Notes under the pieces: model-generated
Told to the model about the DNA's origin: nothing
Database searches by the model: none
Seen by the model: the letters and a program-made list of their open reading frames with translations, nothing else
Made by a program: the position numbers and the translations under genes
Assembly (NCBI GenBank): GCA_016283605.1
Contig: JAEENF010000215.1
Coordinates: 1 to 22,788 of the forward strand
Reading direction: 5' to 3'
Source: Prevotella sp.
GTDB taxonomy: Bacteria > Bacteroidota > Bacteroidia > Bacteroidales > Bacteroidaceae
DNA length: 22,788 nt
Shown: positions 21,714 to 22,788 of the stretch, in pieces
How positions within the stretch are numbered: position 1 is the stretch's first letter
Layout: each line of letters starts with the position of its first letter

Positions 21714-22403
21714 ATGAAATATTCAGAATTTGAAGATATTATCTCACAACAACGCATGCGCAAGTACCTGCTTGCATGCAATAATGAAAGCAGAAGAGCC
21801 ATGACGCTCTATCGTTACAACCTGAAATTATCTCAGGAGATGTTTGCCCTCATCAGCTGTTTTGAGGTCACATTACGTAACCGTATTGACAAGGAAATGA
21901 AGCTCCATTATGGCAATGATTGGCTTCGTGATTTGGTATTGCCAGGAGGTGCTTTTTATGCAAACTCACGTGTTGACAAGACCTACAAAATCATCAAGAA
22001 GGCGTATGATGGGTTAATGTCTGCTGGTACATATTCCCATTCCAAACTACTATCAGAGATGGAGTTTGGCGTATGGAAATACATGTTCAATAATCTCCAA
22101 TATGGTCTCTGTGGAAGACATCTACTTCACATATTTCCCAATAAGCCAACGTCTACAAGAGCTAACCAAATCGACAATTCAAGGATATTTCTTGAACTGG
22201 ATTACATTAACAACATTCGTAATCGCATAGCCCACCACGAGCCAATATGTTTTGGCTTTCCTATATGTGTTGACACAACCTATACCCTCAACAACTATTC
22301 AAGAATGATGACCTTGTTTCAATGGATGGGTATAGACGCCGGCCAGTTCCTATATGGTATAGATCACGTTGGTAGAGAATGCAGCAAGATCATGTGTATT
22401 TGA
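21714..22403 (+). CDS. Abi_2-like abortive-infection protein with HEPN RNase motif
   Basis: A 229-residue all-helical protein that resembles the Abi_2 (AbiD/AbiF) family of abortive-infection proteins. The helix SQEMFALISCFEVTLRNRID (about 40-59) fits the family's E-x-x-L-R-N pattern, followed by YGNDWL. Near the C-terminus NIRNRIAHHEP (167-177) carries the HEPN ribonuclease motif R-x4-H (Arg169, His174). Proteins of this class cut RNA when activated by phage or by loss of a partner. There is no protein antitoxin gene next to it; structured segments lie both upstream (21510-21574) and downstream (22512-22690). It follows the integrase on the same strand, as defence cargo of an integrated element would. 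The family call rests on motif recognition, not a search. Confidence 0.75.
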   Translation: MKYSEFEDIISQQRMRKYLLACNNESRRAMTLYRYNLKLSQEMFALISCFEVTLRNRIDKEMKLHYGNDWLRDLVLPGGAFYANSRVDKTYKIIKKAYDGLMSAGTYSHSKLLSEMEFGVWKYMFNNLQYGLCGRHLLHIFPNKPTSTRANQIDNSRIFLELDYINNIRNRIAHHEPICFGFPICVDTTYTLNNYSRMMTLFQWMGIDAGQFLYGIDHVGRECSKIMCI

Positions 22404-22447
22404 CCTTGTTTCACCACAAAAAGGGCTTGAAAAGAGAAAAAATGATG

Positions 22448-22506
22448 GCATATATGCAAATATATGCGAAAATATTTGGATTATTCAGATATTTATCGTA
22501 TCTTTG
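22448..22506 (+). promoter_or_regulatory. Promoter with upstream direct repeats, driving a candidate small RNA
   Basis: TTTG at 22475-22478 and TATCTTTG at 22499-22506 are 20 bp apart, a canonical pair. Upstream, ATATATGC occurs at 22450 and 22460, exactly 10 bp apart, the first copy within the palindrome GCATATATGC (22448-22457). No gene starts downstream within the visible sequence. Confidence 0.7.
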
Positions 22507-22511
22507 CATCG

Positions 22512-22560
22512 TTCATTCCTGGTAGTCCCTGAAGCAATTCAAACTATCAGGTGTTTTTTT
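22512..22560 (+). ncRNA. Candidate small RNA 1 (about 50 nt, hairpin plus T run)
   Basis: Starting about 6 nt after the -7 box: CCTGGTAGT (22518-22526) pairs with ACTATCAGG (22543-22551) over 9 bp with one G-U. Inside, TGAA and TTCA enclose a GCAA tetraloop (22534-22537). The hairpin is followed by TG and seven T, an intrinsic terminator. Promoter, hairpin and terminator within 60 bp suggest a short stable RNA or a strongly attenuated leader. Confidence 0.55.
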
Positions 22561-22570
22561 GCCCTTGATA

Positions 22571-22604
22571 TTTGATCTTTCCAAGAATTTGGTGTAACTT
22601 TGCA
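22571..22604 (+). promoter_or_regulatory. Promoter of candidate small RNA 2
   Basis: TTTG at 22571-22574 and TAACTTTG at 22595-22602 with a 20-bp spacer. The segment 22581-22604 (CCAAGAATTT, GGTG, TAACTTTGCA) nearly duplicates the Abi gene promoter. Confidence 0.7.
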
Positions 22605-22710
22605 TCGGATTAATCATCCACCTCGGCTTATGCGAGCCCGGATTCGTTCCCCCTCGTGCCGTAGAGCCCACTGAAAAAGTGGCTCTTTTCCGAGCGGGGT
22701 TACACAAATT
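22586..22710. repeat. Inverted repeats bounding candidate RNA 2
   Basis: AATTTGGTGTAAC (22586-22598) and GTTACACAAATT (22699-22710) are inverted copies, perfect over 12 bp apart from one extra G. They enclose about 100 bp including the -7 box, giving a compact 125-bp unit like a small non-autonomous element. Confidence 0.5.
22607..22690 (+). ncRNA. Candidate structured small RNA 2
   Basis: After the -7 box come GGCT/AGCC (22625-22638, 6-nt loop) and AGAGCCCACT (22663-22672) pairing with AGTGGCTCT (22678-22686) with one bulge, a GAAAA loop and a short T run. An alternative outer stem joins CCCCCTCG (22649-22656) to CGAGCGGGG (22691-22699). The segment is GC-rich within an AT-rich surrounding. 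A minus-strand frame across 22749-22513 runs against the promoters and is not credible. The RNA could also be the leader of a gene beyond the window. Confidence 0.45.
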
Positions 22711-22725
22711 AACACTATTGTAAGG

Positions 22726-22749
22726 TTGCCAAATTGATAAAAATGGCAA
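22726..22749. other. Short inverted repeat near the window end
   Basis: TTGCCA (22726-22731) and TGGCAA (22744-22749), 12 nt apart, no T run. Operator or hairpin; the remaining 22750-22788 shows nothing I can call. Confidence 0.3.
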
Positions 22750-22788
22750 TATCCTGCAAAATGTTTAATGTTTTTACTTTGTCGACTG

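Noticed and set aside
22695..22704. Possible att copy of the tRNA-Arg 3' end
   Set aside because: CGGGGTTACA matches the tRNA end CGGGGTCACA at 9 of 10 bases only and the match does not extend; too short to claim.
22513..22749. Minus-strand open frame of 78 codons at the window end
   Set aside because: It lies opposite two canonical promoters and hairpins, and has no promoter of its own; more likely an accidental frame opposite RNA-like DNA.

Overview
The window comes from the chromosome of a Bacteroidales bacterium, most likely Prevotella/Segatella-like (Prevotellaceae). The grounds are the promoters, which carry the Bacteroidetes -7 box TAnnTTTG (TATCTTTG, TACCTTTG, TAACTTTG), the general lack of strong Shine-Dalgarno sites, a one-protein hybrid two-component regulator, an ammonia-dependent AsnA, a DUF4369-like lipoprotein and a Bacteroidetes-type tyrosine recombinase. 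The genus is inferred; no rRNA gene is present.

Layout. 1-1132: the 3' end of ribosomal protein L31 (type B), a hairpin terminator and a secreted DNA/RNA non-specific nuclease lipoprotein. 1235-2820: a two-gene redox operon (Cys-type glutathione peroxidase, then thioredoxin reductase). 3024-4759: a hybrid two-component regulator without a periplasmic sensor. 4813-6256: a stand-alone TrpB2-type tryptophan synthase beta chain. 6277-10323 (minus): mfd followed by an Hsp20 chaperone. 10420-13119 (plus): lipid/envelope operon of a polyprenol-phosphate glycosyltransferase, PlsC-like acyltransferase and membrane metallophosphoesterase. 13116-16089 (minus): DUF4369 lipoprotein, dihydroorotase and a free-standing MetH reactivation domain, chained by ATGA overlaps. 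16108-16911 (minus): FtsB/DivIC-like protein and a small membrane protein. 16956-18768: dnaX. 18713-19883 (minus): asnA, whose terminator lies inside the dnaX coding sequence. 20013-20167: tRNA-Arg(CCG).

From 20115 on, the sequence looks like the left end of an integrated element sitting next to the tRNA: a tyrosine recombinase preceded by 11-bp direct repeats, a structured intergenic stretch, an Abi_2-like protein with a HEPN RNase motif, and then two consecutive promoter-driven segments that look like small structured RNAs. The promoter of the Abi gene and that of the second RNA share almost the same 22-24 bp sequence. This HEPN-plus-RNA cluster is the best candidate here for an under-described system.

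A second pattern crosses the whole window: short tandem repeats of period 7 (once 9) lie directly upstream of most of the recognisable -7 boxes, usually ending 9-11 bp from the box. The same type of repeat occurs in frame inside mfd (three times) and pyrC (once), and more weakly in dnaX. They look like one family of spreading or expanding microsatellites that both builds promoter upstream regions and adds peptide loops to essential proteins.
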